Source: Methylobacter psychrophilus (GTDB lineage: Bacteria > Pseudomonadota > Gammaproteobacteria > Methylococcales > Methylomonadaceae). From it: 64,000 nt of DNA. The translations under genes were made by a program, and so were the position numbers. Below the pieces are notes generated by a model. The model was not told where the DNA came from. It did not search any database and saw only the letters and a list, made by a program, of their open reading frames with translations. The stretch is from contig NZ_JAOEGU010000014.1 in NCBI RefSeq assembly GCF_025583945.1, positions 32,772 to 96,771 on the forward strand. The letters run 5' to 3'. This document shows positions 43,639 to 53,182 of the stretch, one piece after another; position 1 is the stretch's first letter, and each line of letters opens with the position of its first letter.

Positions 43639-46600
43639 TCAAGCCTTACCATTATAAAAGCGAACCAGATTACCCCCGGCATCTTTTGCTTTATACATTG
43701 CTGCATCCGCCCATTTCATAATGTCGTCCTGATCAGCTTCACTCCCATTGAACACCATCACTCCAATACTACTTGTGCAGCGATGCTCTACCGTTGTATC
43801 TGGCTGTGCATTATGGAGGATGCTAAATACGTAAGGCTCAGACAAGGTGATTCGTATTTTTTCCGCCACAATTTCAGCCTGTAATGTTGCTATGGATTGA
43901 TCTTCATCCAACTCGGCAAGCATCACCACAAACTCATCTCCGCCAAAGCGTGCAACGGTGTCCATTTCACGTATACAGCTCACAAGCCGATTTGCAGCCT
44001 CAATCAGTAGTAAATCACCGACTACATGACCATGGGTATCATTGAGCGACTTGAAGTTGTCTAAATCAAGAAACATTACGACGCCATAGCAACCACTGCG
44101 CTTCATAGCAGACAGAACTTGACTTAAACGGTCATTAAGCAGGCGTCTGTTAGGCAGGTTAGTAAGAGAATCGTAGAATGCCAATTGACGCACCTCCTCT
44201 TCCATCTGCTTGCGTGCGGTAACATCCAGTTTAACCGCCACATAGTTACTTACAGTGCCATCATCTTCTTTAACTGGAGAAATATAAGCTTCTTCATAAT
44301 AGATTTCACCATTTTTACGCCTATTGATGAACTCACCAACCCAAGGTTGCCCTTTAAGAAGCTTATCCCACATTGCATCATAAACTATTTCTTTAGTCAG
44401 CCCGGATTGAAGTATACGTGGATTTTTTTCAATTGCTTCAGCCAGGCTGTAGCCTGTAACCCGAGTAAAGCAGGGATTAACATACTGGATATCACCATCA
44501 AGATCAGTAATGACGACGGAAGTAGGACTTTGTTCAATGGCCGTGGATAACATACGCAGTTTAACTTCAGCTGCCTTACGCCCTGTCACATCGCGAGCCG
44601 CAGCAAAAACGCCAACGACCTTACCGGTACCATCACGATATAATGTGGCGTTATAAAGCACATCTGTGACCTTACCTGACAGGTGACGAATCGCTAGAGG
44701 ATAGTCTTTGACTGCACCTTGTGAAAATACTTGCTGATAAACTTCGCGCGCCTTCTCCGGCTCAGTAAAATAATCTGCAAAATCACTACCAATCAGCTGA
44801 TCACGGTTGATACCGGTAACTTGCTCTAAAGCGGCGTTGGCATCGGTTATTTTACCATCGACGCTAATAGTGACTAATGGATCTAAACTTGCTTCAATTA
44901 AGCTACGAGAGTATAAAGCCCCGGCCTGTATGGTTTCCTCTGCTTTTTTACGTTCGGTAATATCAATAAAAGTGACAATTACACCCGTAGTCATACCATC
45001 CAGTACAATGGGTCGTGACCAGTATTCTACCGGTATTGCTTCGCCATTTTTATGCCAAAAAACTTCATCCGTACAGTGAATTTCGGCATTGCGCTGGTAA
45101 GCTGCATACATTTGACATTCTGAGGCTGGATAACGGCTGCCATCCACATGTGAATGATGAATAAGTTCATGGATATGTTTACCAATAATTTCATCAGCTT
45201 GTTCATAACCAAGAGTTCTTAGGAATGACTTGTTTACAAAAGTACAATCTCCGTTAGTGTCGACACCATAAACCCCTTCAGCCATGGATTGTAAAAGAGA
45301 CTGCATCTTTTCATGTGATTTACGCAATGCATCTTCAGTTTGTTTACGCAAGGTAATGTCGCGTGTGACACCCAATAAAACTGTCTCGTCCTTTTGATGC
45401 ATTGTTACGACTCGGGTCTTCAACCAGCGATGTCCATCTTTATGACCCCGTATTTCAAATTCCATATCCATAATTTCCCCAGCAAGCACTCGCCTATTCA
45501 ACTCAACAAAAGCTTTGTGATATTTGGGCAAGATAACATCAAGCAAAGTGCGTCCAACGACTTGTTCCAAGGAGTCGGCTTCGATCATCGCCAAGCCGGC
45601 CGGATTAATCTGTATCAATCGACCCTGTTTATCCAATATTTTGATGCACTCTGGTTCGTTTTCTATTATGGCATTTAAGTGAGCTTCGCTTTCCTGTAAC
45701 TGTTGTTTTTGCAACAGTACGACACGATGCTTTGATTTCAGTTTTCGACTCGTAAACAGCAGACACACTCCCAGCAATAAGATCAATCCTATAGCAAGCA
45801 AAATCCCCGTCATTTGCCAGAAATACCGTGCCCATATATCGTTAAAAGTAAATTTAGGTACTTCATCAAAAGGTGGTAAACGCAGTTCCTTAAGCAAATC
45901 GACCACCGGTGTATAATCTGAGGGCACGACAAAACCATGTATGCCCATTGCATGCGTGGCAGTAGTATTTTCTTCAAGCATGAAGATCGCTGCCGTAACA
46001 TGCCTGGCAAGATTTTCGTCAATATGGGATAGCGCAGCAAACGGCCATTCCGGATAGAGCTGAGTGGAAAGTTGCCATGGGAAATTGGGCAAATACTGGT
46101 AATTAATAATCTTGATCTGCTTCATGTCAAGTATACCTTCGTGTACCATACCTTCCAACACACCGGTGCGCACAAAACCGACATCAGCACGACCGGCTAG
46201 TACGGCTTGAACGACATTATCATGAGGCATGCCGGTAGCGATTAGCTTGGCATCTTGCGGCAGATGAACGCCTATTCGGCCAAGTTCAGAAGCCTGCATC
46301 TGATAACCGCCCATAGAGTCGGTACTGGTGACTGCGACGGTTTTGCCCTTAATATCACTGAGTGTATTGAGATTCGCTTGTCCAGCACGACTGAAAATGA
46401 CACCACCAAATTCCGTGGTAATCAGGCCATTTTCATAAGTAGCCAAAGTGGCTAGAGGTGCTGACAGTCCAAGACGTTTTACCAGCGATACATAATGCCC
46501 TGGATTGGTCAGTACAAAATCCACTTTTCGACTGGCAAGGACAGCTTCGAGCTCAGGAAAGGTGAGTACTTCAATAATGAAATTTCGCTCCGGCATAGCC

Positions 46601-46782
46601 TGCTTGAGTGCCACAGCTAATGGTTGCCATTGCGCCAGGGTTTGTGGTTTGGGGCGAAAGGCCAGTACGCCAATCCTTACCGTTTCAACACCATACGCCA
46701 GAGAAATCGGCAGTACAGTAATTAAGCAGACAAACAGCATTAATAAGCAAATAAATGGATTTATATGTCGCTGTATTTTCAT
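43639..46782 (-). CDS. PhnD-like sensor with PAS domains and GGDEF diguanylate cyclase
   Basis: This 1047-residue protein has a signal or anchor segment (about 10-30). A periplasmic PhnD-like phosphonate/phosphite-type binding domain follows (about 35-300; VRIGVLAFRPKPQTLAQWQP). A membrane helix (about 325-348) leads to four PAS domains (about 370-480, 490-610, 620-740, 745-865; two contain the ERKKAE-type linkers) and a GGDEF domain (about 875-1045). The active motif is intact (ARFGGDEFVVML), so it should make cyclic di-GMP. No EAL domain is present. It probably senses an anionic ligand, by family analogy with PhnD, and adjusts attached or motile life. It stands alone with no transporter genes next to it. 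Confidence 0.9.
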   Translation of the reverse strand: MKIQRHINPFICLLMLFVCLITVLPISLAYGVETVRIGVLAFRPKPQTLAQWQPLAVALKQAMPERNFIIEVLTFPELEAVLASRKVDFVLTNPGHYVSLVKRLGLSAPLATLATYENGLITTEFGGVIFSRAGQANLNTLSDIKGKTVAVTSTDSMGGYQMQASELGRIGVHLPQDAKLIATGMPHDNVVQAVLAGRADVGFVRTGVLEGMVHEGILDMKQIKIINYQYLPNFPWQLSTQLYPEWPFAALSHIDENLARHVTAAIFMLEENTTATHAMGIHGFVVPSDYTPVVDLLKELRLPPFDEVPKFTFNDIWARYFWQMTGILLAIGLILLLGVCLLFTSRKLKSKHRVVLLQKQQLQESEAHLNAIIENEPECIKILDKQGRLIQINPAGLAMIEADSLEQVVGRTLLDVILPKYHKAFVELNRRVLAGEIMDMEFEIRGHKDGHRWLKTRVVTMHQKDETVLLGVTRDITLRKQTEDALRKSHEKMQSLLQSMAEGVYGVDTNGDCTFVNKSFLRTLGYEQADEIIGKHIHELIHHSHVDGSRYPASECQMYAAYQRNAEIHCTDEVFWHKNGEAIPVEYWSRPIVLDGMTTGVIVTFIDITERKKAEETIQAGALYSRSLIEASLDPLVTISVDGKITDANAALEQVTGINRDQLIGSDFADYFTEPEKAREVYQQVFSQGAVKDYPLAIRHLSGKVTDVLYNATLYRDGTGKVVGVFAAARDVTGRKAAEVKLRMLSTAIEQSPTSVVITDLDGDIQYVNPCFTRVTGYSLAEAIEKNPRILQSGLTKEIVYDAMWDKLLKGQPWVGEFINRRKNGEIYYEEAYISPVKEDDGTVSNYVAVKLDVTARKQMEEEVRQLAFYDSLTNLPNRRLLNDRLSQVLSAMKRSGCYGVVMFLDLDNFKSLNDTHGHVVGDLLLIEAANRLVSCIREMDTVARFGGDEFVVMLAELDEDQSIATLQAEIVAEKIRITLSEPYVFSILHNAQPDTTVEHRCTSSIGVMVFNGSEADQDDIMKWADAAMYKAKDAGGNLVRFYNGKA

Positions 46783-47378
46783 GATACATTTATCTAATTT
46801 CGTTAATGATTGCTTATTTTTTCAGAATAAAAACTATTTTACTGTACTTTGTCGGCACAATACGTTTTTGTCAAAATCAATGAAGGTCATATTTTTAGAT
46901 ATTCCCCCACAAATTTACCACGCCTTGAATGAGTAAAAATAGCTTCTGCCTGTGCTAAATATTAAGCTGATGATTAGGGCGAGAAATATAGCTAAATACG
47001 ATAAATAGTTCCGAGTGATGTTGGTTTGTCGTTCGATATCAGTATTTTTTAGGTGATATCCGAGAATTAATATACCCAAGTGGCACAGGATTTTTATTTA
47101 TTTTCAACGACTTCAAGGACAGATATTTGCTCCTGCAATATCTACATTCACCACATCCCTGTGGATTATGCAGGAGTAGAGCACCAACAGTAGGCTCCTT
47201 AAGAGACGCAGGAGCAGTTGCCGAGGCGGAAAAATAGGCGCGTAGCTGGCTACGTAACTATTTTGACAACGCAGTAAATGAATAAAAAGACCAGCAAGCT
47301 GGGTATATTATTCTCAGGAAATCACCTTAAACAAGGCCCACTGAGCAAAAGCGCAAAAATGATGAACGCAGAAAAATC
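46783..47378. other. intergenic region with dispersed repeats
   Basis: The region upstream of the GGDEF gene should hold its promoter near 46790-46850. Further right is an inverted repeat built on GCTCCTGCA (about 47129) and TGCAGGAGTAGAGC (about 47170), enclosing a small CCACA/TGTGG hairpin. The second 90-bp repeat copy (47239-47328) follows. I see no ORF. Confidence 0.5.
47239..47328. repeat. 90-bp dispersed repeat, copy 2 (inverted relative to copy 1)
   Basis: This is the reverse complement of 17777-17867 with about half a dozen differences. The shared part ends at both sides, so the unit is about 90 bases. No coding capacity. Confidence 0.8.
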
Positions 47379-47606
47379 TTACCAGAGATTTCTGGTGGAA
47401 TACAGGGGTTGAAAGAAGCAGGAGGCTTCGCTAATAATTCTAACCAGAATTATTAGCGAAGCCTCCTGCTTCCTGTGCTTTGCATTGCGATGGTATTTGT
47501 TTTTATCTTCAAAGACATGTGCCTTATTAAACTGGTGTGCGAACTTTGCAACCGGGTTTTGAACAGGAATACAATCTATTTTGTCAGGATTGTTACGTTT
47601 TTTCAT
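47379..47606 (-). CDS. small basic protein with a strong hairpin inside its 3' coding end
   Basis: This is a 75-residue frame with a good ribosome binding site (AGAGG, 6 bases before the ATG). Residues 1-46 are basic and look conserved (NPVAKFAHQFNKAHVFEDKN, then KYHRNAKHRK). I recall similar short proteins of about 50-60 residues in gammaproteobacteria with the NPVAK..H.FNKA..F pattern, but cannot confirm that here. From about residue 46 the codons fall within a perfect 27-bp hairpin, and the rest (SLIILVRIISEASCF and beyond) looks non-conserved. This layout resembles arfA, where a hairpin cuts the mRNA before the stop. The gene is divergent from mnmG. Confidence 0.6.
   Translation of the reverse strand: MKKRNNPDKIDCIPVQNPVAKFAHQFNKAHVFEDKNKYHRNAKHRKQEASLIILVRIISEASCFFQPLYSTRNLW
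47415..47472 (-). terminator. perfect 27-bp stem with 4-base loop
   Basis: Arms 47415-47441 and 47446-47472 are exact complements around AACC. On the minus strand it is followed by TTTC only, a poor T-run. Such a long perfect stem could terminate transcription, be cut by RNase III, or be a mobile repeat. It lies within the coding frame of the small gene. Confidence 0.75.
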
Positions 47607-47682
47607 GGTTTACCTCTTATAATAGTAAAAAGTATGTCTAATCGACACATATTAATATAGCGACTCAGAGTAAAAAAAGCTT

Positions 47683-49554
47683 GTGAAATTTAAAAAAGAT
47701 TTTGATGTAATTGTGGTCGGCGGCGGCCATGCTGGTACTGAAGCCGCTCTGGCATCCGCTCGATGTGGAGCGAAAACATTATTGTTAACGCAAAACATAG
47801 AGACTTTGGGGCAAATGAGCTGCAATCCTGCGATTGGCGGGATAGGCAAAGGCCATCTGGTTAAAGAGATTGATGCCTTGGGCGGAATTATGGCGAAGGC
47901 TATTGATCTCGGCGGCATTCAGTTTCGTATATTAAATGCCAGCAAGGGTCCTGCGGTTAGGGCAACTCGCGCGCAGGCAGATCGAATGCTTTATAAGCAG
48001 GCGGTCAGAAGTACACTGGAAAACCAACCTAATCTGGCGCTATTTCAGCAAACGGTCGCTGATTTGATTGTGGTCGACAATAAAGTGGTCGGTGTTAAAA
48101 CCCAAATGGGCTTAAATTTCATGGCCAAGGCTGTGGTATTAACAACTGGTACCTTTTTGGGTGGAAAAATCCATATCGGCCTGGAAAATTATAGCGGTGG
48201 CCGTGCCGGTGATTCTGCCTCTATTGCCTTGGCTGACCGGTTACGCGAATTGCCGTTTCGCATTGACCGCTTAAAAACCGGAACACCGCCGCGTATTGAC
48301 GGCAGAACCATCGATTTCAGTAAGTTGGAAGAGCAACACGGCGATAGTCCTGTTCCGGTGTTTTCTTTTATGGGTAAACGCGAACAGCATCCCCGCCAAA
48401 TCCCTTGCCATATCACCCGCACCAACAGTAAAACTCACGATATTATCCGTGCCGGACTGGATAGATCGCCGCTTTATTCAGGGATTATTGAGGGTATCGG
48501 CCCCCGTTATTGTCCGTCGATTGAAGATAAAATCGTCCGTTTTGCCGATAAAGACACACACCAGATTTTTGTCGAGCCTGAAGGTCTGGATACCAATGAA
48601 ATTTATCCCAACGGCATTTCCACGAGCTTACCGTTTGATGTGCAATATGAGTTTGTACGCTCGATGCTGGGCTTTGAAAATGCCGAAATAATCCGTCCGG
48701 GCTATGCCATTGAATATGATTTTTTTGATCCCAGAGATTTAAAAATGTCTTTGGAAACCAAGCATATGGATGCTTTGTTTTTTGCAGGGCAAGTCAACGG
48801 CACCACCGGTTATGAAGAAGCCGCCGCACAAGGTTTGATTGCAGGACTTAACGCTGCGCGTTTGGTTATGGGTCTTGAAAGCTGGTGCCCTGGCCGTGAT
48901 GAAGCGTATATAGGCGTGATGATTGACGACTTGATTACCCGTGGTACACAAGAGCCTTATCGTATGTTTACCAGTCGTGCTGAATACCGTTTATTGTTAA
49001 GAGAAGATAATGCCGATTTGCGCTTAACCGAAAAAGGTCGTGAATTGGGCTTGGTTGATGATGAACGCTGGCAAGCTTTTGAAATTAAACGTGCCGCTAT
49101 TTCCGGATTGCAGGATGATTTGAAAAAGAAATGGGTCAGGGCAGACACCCAAGAAGCACTTCAGGTCGAAGAAATCTGGGGTAAACCTTTGCTAAAAGAA
49201 GCTAATTTAATGGAATTACTGCGACGACCCGAAGTGGATATAGAACGGTTACTGTCATTTATGGAGGGCGGCGAAACGGTTACTGAACAGGTTGGCGAGC
49301 AAGTTGAAATTCAGGCTAAATATGCAGGCTATATTGTCAGGCAACAAACTGAAATTGACAAAGCACTGCGCTACGATCATTTACGACTTCCAGATGCCCT
49401 TGATTATAACGGCGTATCAGGGCTGTCCAACGAAGTAAGCCAAAAACTTAAAGCGCAGCGGCCAGAAACGTTAGGGCAGGCATCTCGAATACCCGGCATG
49501 ACTCCCGCCGCCATTTCCCTGCTGTTAGTTTATTTAAAAAAGAAAAGTGCCTAA
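47683..49554 (+). CDS. mnmG: tRNA uridine-5-carboxymethylaminomethyl modification enzyme MnmG (GidA)
   Basis: This 623-residue FAD enzyme works with MnmE to modify U34 of several tRNAs. The FAD-binding [17 protein letters not shown] is at about 10-26. The GidA signatures [32 protein letters not shown] and [20 protein letters not shown] are present, and the C-terminal helical domain is complete. The start is GTG; no better ATG is near. It heads the mnmG-rsmG-parA-parB series found beside the replication origin in many bacteria. Length agrees with E. coli (629). Confidence 0.97.
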   Translation: MKFKKDFDVIVVGGGHAGTEAALASARCGAKTLLLTQNIETLGQMSCNPAIGGIGKGHLVKEIDALGGIMAKAIDLGGIQFRILNASKGPAVRATRAQADRMLYKQAVRSTLENQPNLALFQQTVADLIVVDNKVVGVKTQMGLNFMAKAVVLTTGTFLGGKIHIGLENYSGGRAGDSASIALADRLRELPFRIDRLKTGTPPRIDGRTIDFSKLEEQHGDSPVPVFSFMGKREQHPRQIPCHITRTNSKTHDIIRAGLDRSPLYSGIIEGIGPRYCPSIEDKIVRFADKDTHQIFVEPEGLDTNEIYPNGISTSLPFDVQYEFVRSMLGFENAEIIRPGYAIEYDFFDPRDLKMSLETKHMDALFFAGQVNGTTGYEEAAAQGLIAGLNAARLVMGLESWCPGRDEAYIGVMIDDLITRGTQEPYRMFTSRAEYRLLLREDNADLRLTEKGRELGLVDDERWQAFEIKRAAISGLQDDLKKKWVRADTQEALQVEEIWGKPLLKEANLMELLRRPEVDIERLLSFMEGGETVTEQVGEQVEIQAKYAGYIVRQQTEIDKALRYDHLRLPDALDYNGVSGLSNEVSQKLKAQRPETLGQASRIPGMTPAAISLLLVYLKKKSA

Positions 49555-50186
49555 TGGAAACGTGTAAAAAAATTCTGATTTCCGGTCTTGAATCTCTAAA
49601 TTTATCGACTGCTGAAGATAAAGTTGAGCAATTGCTCGGCTTTATAAAACTGCTTGAAAAATGGAATAAAGCTTATAATCTGACCGCCATACGGGACAAG
49701 GAAGAGATGGTGCGCCTGCATTTGCTGGACAGTCTGGCTATTTTGCCCTTTATTGAAGGTAAACGGATTATTGATATCGGTACGGGAGCCGGCCTGCCGG
49801 GTATTCCGCTGGCGATTTATTTACCCGATATCGAGTTTACTTTATTGGATAGTAATGCCAAGAAAACACGGTTTGTGCAACAGGCAATCCTTGAGTTAAA
49901 ACTGAAAAATGTCACTGTCTGTCATAATCGTGTTGAACAATATCATCCCGAAACAAGTTTTGATACAGCCATTACCCGAGCGTTTGCCAGTTTATCTGAT
50001 ATAGTGGAATTAACTGCGCATTTACTCAACAAGAATGGCGTACTGTTGGCAATGAAAGGACAAGCACCTGATGTTTCGGAACTGGAATCAGCAATAACTA
50101 CCCTGATTCCTGTCAACGTTCCAGGAATAACCGCAGAAAGATGTCTGGTTAGAATACAATTGACTAAAGAATCCGAGGTAAGTTAG
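49554..50186 (+). CDS. rsmG: 16S rRNA (guanine527-N7)-methyltransferase RsmG (GidB)
   Basis: This 210-residue enzyme methylates G527 of 16S rRNA. WNKAYNLTAIRDKEEMVRLH and the SAM motif IDIGTGAGLPGIPLAI are diagnostic, with the following VTCHNRVEQY-type region intact. Its ATG overlaps the mnmG stop by one base, and its stop overlaps the parA GTG by one base. Confidence 0.96.
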   Translation: METCKKILISGLESLNLSTAEDKVEQLLGFIKLLEKWNKAYNLTAIRDKEEMVRLHLLDSLAILPFIEGKRIIDIGTGAGLPGIPLAIYLPDIEFTLLDSNAKKTRFVQQAILELKLKNVTVCHNRVEQYHPETSFDTAITRAFASLSDIVELTAHLLNKNGVLLAMKGQAPDVSELESAITTLIPVNVPGITAERCLVRIQLTKESEVS

Positions 50187-50953
50187 TGGGAAAAATAATT
50201 GCCATATCCAATCAAAAGGGCGGCGTAGGAAAAACGACAACCAGTGTTAATCTGGCAGCTTCCTTGGCAGCCGCCAAACAGCGAGTATTGCTGGTAGATC
50301 TTGATCCACAAGGCAATGCAGCGATGGGCTGTGGTGTAGATAAACAGGAAGTAAAATATTCCAGTTATGATTTATTAATGGAGGATGTGCCTGCCGCAGA
50401 AGCCGTTATTTATCGCCCCAACATCGGCTTCTCGGTGATTCCCGGAAATGCTGACCTGACTGCTGCTGAAGTAAAATTAATTCATGCTGATCGCAAAGAA
50501 CTGCGACTGGCTGATGCATTAAGTCCGATAAAATCCGACTACGATTACATTCTGATAGATTGTCCACCGTCTTTAAACATGCTGACGTTAAATGCAATGG
50601 TGGCGGCAAATAGTTTATTAATCCCCATGCAATGCGAGTACTACGCCCTGGAAGGCTTATCAGCATTAATGGGTACACTGCATAATATCCAAAGCTCCGT
50701 CAATCCGGATTTACATCTGGAAGGTATTTTAAGGACGATGTATGACGATAGAAATCGCCTGACCAAAGATGTTTCCGAGCAGTTGATCCGGTATTTTGGC
50801 GATAAAGTATTTAGAACCTGTATTCCAAGAAATATTCGCTTGGCCGAAGCACCAAGCCATGGTTTGCCGGCACTAAGTTATGATAAATCATCACGGGGAA
50901 CCTTGGCATATCTGGCTCTGGCAGATGAAATGATCAAAAAAGACCAGGCATGA
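50186..50953 (+). CDS. parA: chromosome partitioning ATPase ParA (Soj)
   Basis: This 255-residue protein has a deviant Walker A KGGVGKTTTSVNLAASLA with both lysines, DLDPQGNAAMGCG, and the Walker B region YILIDCPPSLNML. It lacks the N-terminal helix-turn-helix of plasmid ParA types, so it is a chromosomal Soj-type protein that binds DNA as an ATP dimer and moves the parS-ParB complex. The start is GTG. The downstream gene overlaps by 4 bases (ATGA). Confidence 0.95.
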   Translation: MGKIIAISNQKGGVGKTTTSVNLAASLAAAKQRVLLVDLDPQGNAAMGCGVDKQEVKYSSYDLLMEDVPAAEAVIYRPNIGFSVIPGNADLTAAEVKLIHADRKELRLADALSPIKSDYDYILIDCPPSLNMLTLNAMVAANSLLIPMQCEYYALEGLSALMGTLHNIQSSVNPDLHLEGILRTMYDDRNRLTKDVSEQLIRYFGDKVFRTCIPRNIRLAEAPSHGLPALSYDKSSRGTLAYLALADEMIKKDQA

Positions 50954-51327
50954 CTATAAAAAAACGTGGCTTGGGTAGGGGTCTTGAAGCTTTATTGGCA
51001 AATGTTTCTGCTAAAGAGGAAATAGCTCGGCCGCAAACTTCACCGATTAACAGCTCTCAGAAAGACCATCATCTATCACCGGACACTATCAATTCAGATG
51101 AATTAATAACTGAACCGGTTGTTGTCCTAAAAATTGCCGAAAACAACGCTGAAATAGCTAAAAAATTAACGGAAGTGCCGGTAATCAACAAAGTAATAGA
51201 TGAGCGGGAAGCGATGGCATCGGCATTAATCGAAACTATCCAACAAGAAAACCGTCATCTTTTGCAAGAAGCCGAAGACTTAAGAAAGTTGATTAATGAG
51301 TTCGAAGCGATGGTTCGCCATCTTTAA
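50950..51327 (+). CDS. mini-ParB: shortened ParB paralogue between parA and parB
   Basis: This 125-residue protein is clearly related to the ParB encoded just downstream. Its start, KKRGLGRGLEALLANVSAKE, matches the ParA-contacting N-terminus of ParB. Its end, VPVINKVIDEREAMASALIE then QEAEDLRKLINEFEAM, matches ParB residues about 100-145. The region in between is unrelated and low in complexity. The CTP-binding GERRWRA box, the helix-turn-helix and the dimer domain are gone, and the ENIQRED box has become ETIQQEN. It could be a decaying duplicate or a small protein that acts on ParA. The frame is intact and overlaps parA by 4 bases. Confidence 0.8.
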   Translation: MTIKKRGLGRGLEALLANVSAKEEIARPQTSPINSSQKDHHLSPDTINSDELITEPVVVLKIAENNAEIAKKLTEVPVINKVIDEREAMASALIETIQQENRHLLQEAEDLRKLINEFEAMVRHL

Positions 51328-51427
51328 ATCAAACTGATTTGTCTAACAGACCGTATTATTACAATAAAACATCGCGGGATTAGAGCACTATTGCTCTGGC
51401 GGATACAATGATTAATAAAGAGAAAAA

Positions 51428-52282
51428 ATGTCTTCAAATAAACGCGGATTAGGTCGGGGTCTTGATGCCTTATTAGGCGATATCTCTGTTAAAGATGAGC
51501 AACACCATCTCCACACGCTGCCCATAGAATATTTGCAGCGAGGCAAGTATCAGCCACGCAAAGATATCAATCCGGAAAAATTACAGGAACTGGCAGATTC
51601 GATCAAGGCGCAAGGCATAATTCAGCCCATCGTTGTACGACAACTTGCTTATGAAAAATATGAAATAGTGGCCGGAGAACGCCGCTGGCGTGCCGCACAA
51701 ATAGCCGGTTTGACACAAGTGCCGGTAGTTATCAAAGAAATAGATGATCGCGCCGCAATGGCTATCGCACTGATTGAAAATATCCAACGAGAAGACCTTA
51801 ATGCTTTGGAAGAAGCCGAAGCGTTAAAACGGTTACTGGATGAGTTTGAGATGACTCATCAACATATAGCCGAAGCTATTGGCAAGTCACGAACGACGGT
51901 TACTAATTTATTGAGACTGATTGACTTGCAGCCCGAGGTCAAAACATTATTACTTAATAATCAGCTGGAAATGGGCCATGCGCGCGCCCTGTTGTCGTTG
52001 GACGGACCTAAACAAGTAGCCATAGCGAATAAAGTAGTTAAAGACGGCTTAACAGTAAGAGCGACAGAACGCTTGGTTAAAGAAAGCCACGCCGAGCCAA
52101 AAATTCAAAAAATAAAGGTCGTCGATAACGATACTTTACGATTACAGGATAATTTAACGGCTAAATTAGGTGCAAAAGTTGTCATTGACCATAAAGAAAA
52201 TGGCTCAGGAAAACTGGTTATTGCCTATTCCAGTCTCGATGAATTGGATGGAATTATTGGGCAACTTGGCGTGCATGAATGA
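51428..52282 (+). CDS. parB: chromosome partitioning protein ParB (Spo0J)
   Basis: This 284-residue CTP-dependent clamp protein loads at parS sites. The ParA-interacting N-terminus is KRGLGRGLDALL (5-16), the CTPase motifs are GERRWRA (83-89) and ENIQREDLNALEEAEAL, and the helix-turn-helix reads HQHIAEAIGKSRTTVTNLLR. The C-terminal dimer domain reads KLGAKVVIDHKENGSGKLVI. AAGAG lies before the ATG. Length is normal. I did not find a parS site by eye within the window. Confidence 0.96.
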   Translation: MSSNKRGLGRGLDALLGDISVKDEQHHLHTLPIEYLQRGKYQPRKDINPEKLQELADSIKAQGIIQPIVVRQLAYEKYEIVAGERRWRAAQIAGLTQVPVVIKEIDDRAAMAIALIENIQREDLNALEEAEALKRLLDEFEMTHQHIAEAIGKSRTTVTNLLRLIDLQPEVKTLLLNNQLEMGHARALLSLDGPKQVAIANKVVKDGLTVRATERLVKESHAEPKIQKIKVVDNDTLRLQDNLTAKLGAKVVIDHKENGSGKLVIAYSSLDELDGIIGQLGVHE

Positions 52283-52397
52283 AAATAAAATTCTCCAGGG
52301 ATATTTCACTCGCATTCACAGTCAGTCCACGACACTATTTCCCCAAATCAGTTGACCTGCTTAGAAACATCAATAAAAGTCGTTTACAATATGCAGC

Positions 52398-52910
52398 TTA
52401 CAATACGGCATTTAAATTTTCATCATCATAAAGCCGGGTTTTCTTCCAGCCAACAAATTTGTCATCATAAAATTCAATATCGTTATCTATTGACACCTCA
52501 TAACAAATTCTGAATAACTTGGCTGTCCTAAACGCATGCAATTCATCATCAGCAGTGACTTTATCTACATTACCAACCTGAAAGGTTTTATTTCTGGATT
52601 TGCCATTGCTTACCCAGAAAACCGTATAACATAGATAATTTTTATCTTTTCTATGATCATATTTGATAGTTCTGGATACACCCGTAACCCCGGTAGTGGT
52701 TTTATTTTTGGGTGGTTTGAGAAAGCGTGTTTTACTACCTTTTAAAACGACCAGCATCTGGTCTCGCCAGGTAATTGCCGCATTCAAGGATTTATTTTTG
52801 TTGCCCCACAATTTATGAGAGAAATAACGGCTACTCTCTTTGCCGCGTCTTACGATACGTACTTGAAAGCCAAATACATCCGGCTCGGTTATATGCTTAT
52901 TTTTTGCCAC
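52398..52910 (-). CDS. AP2-domain-containing protein
   Basis: This 170-residue basic protein has two AP2/ERF-like DNA-binding units: the first near 10-50 (GFQVRIVRRGKESSRYFS, LNAAITWRDQML), the second near 72-130 (TGVTGVSRTIKYDHRKDKNY, CYTVFWVSNGKSRNKTFQVG). In bacteria and phages AP2 domains are mostly found in homing endonucleases or as orphan proteins. No nuclease motif (HNH or GIY-YIG) is visible, so this may be an orphan regulator or a remnant. The start is GTG with GGGAG upstream. It converges with parB. Confidence 0.75.
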   Translation of the reverse strand: MAKNKHITEPDVFGFQVRIVRRGKESSRYFSHKLWGNKNKSLNAAITWRDQMLVVLKGSKTRFLKPPKNKTTTGVTGVSRTIKYDHRKDKNYLCYTVFWVSNGKSRNKTFQVGNVDKVTADDELHAFRTAKLFRICYEVSIDNDIEFYDDKFVGWKKTRLYDDENLNAVL

Positions 52911-53182
52911 AGAATAATCTCCCTCGACAAGAACTATATTTTATTTGAATTTAACAGAAAGGCTATACAGCCAAATTTTAGATCCGCTTTGAAAATCTAA
53001 ATCAGGAGTTACTGTAGTCTATTAGCTACAAATTATCCCTCAAGCTGGCGTAAAAGCAAGTTATAAATTTCAACACTGGACAATTACCTACCAGTACGGT
53101 GTAGAATAGCCCTATACCACTGAGATAGTGGCTGATAATAAGTCTATAACCTTTTGCCTTTTCAACATTTTGGAGATAATTA

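Noticed and set aside
47475..47660. Plus-strand ORF of 61 codons opposite the small gene
   Set aside because: It is the complement of the better supported minus-strand gene and has no ribosome binding site or family features.
46783..47682. Possible replication origin next to mnmG
   Set aside because: The mnmG-rsmG-parA-parB series is often near oriC, but I found only one near-match to a DnaA box (TGTGGATTA near 47159) and no cluster, AT-rich unwinding element or dnaA gene.
50186..52282. parS site near parAB
   Set aside because: No sequence close to TGTTTCACGTGAAACA was seen by eye. A pattern search is needed to be sure.
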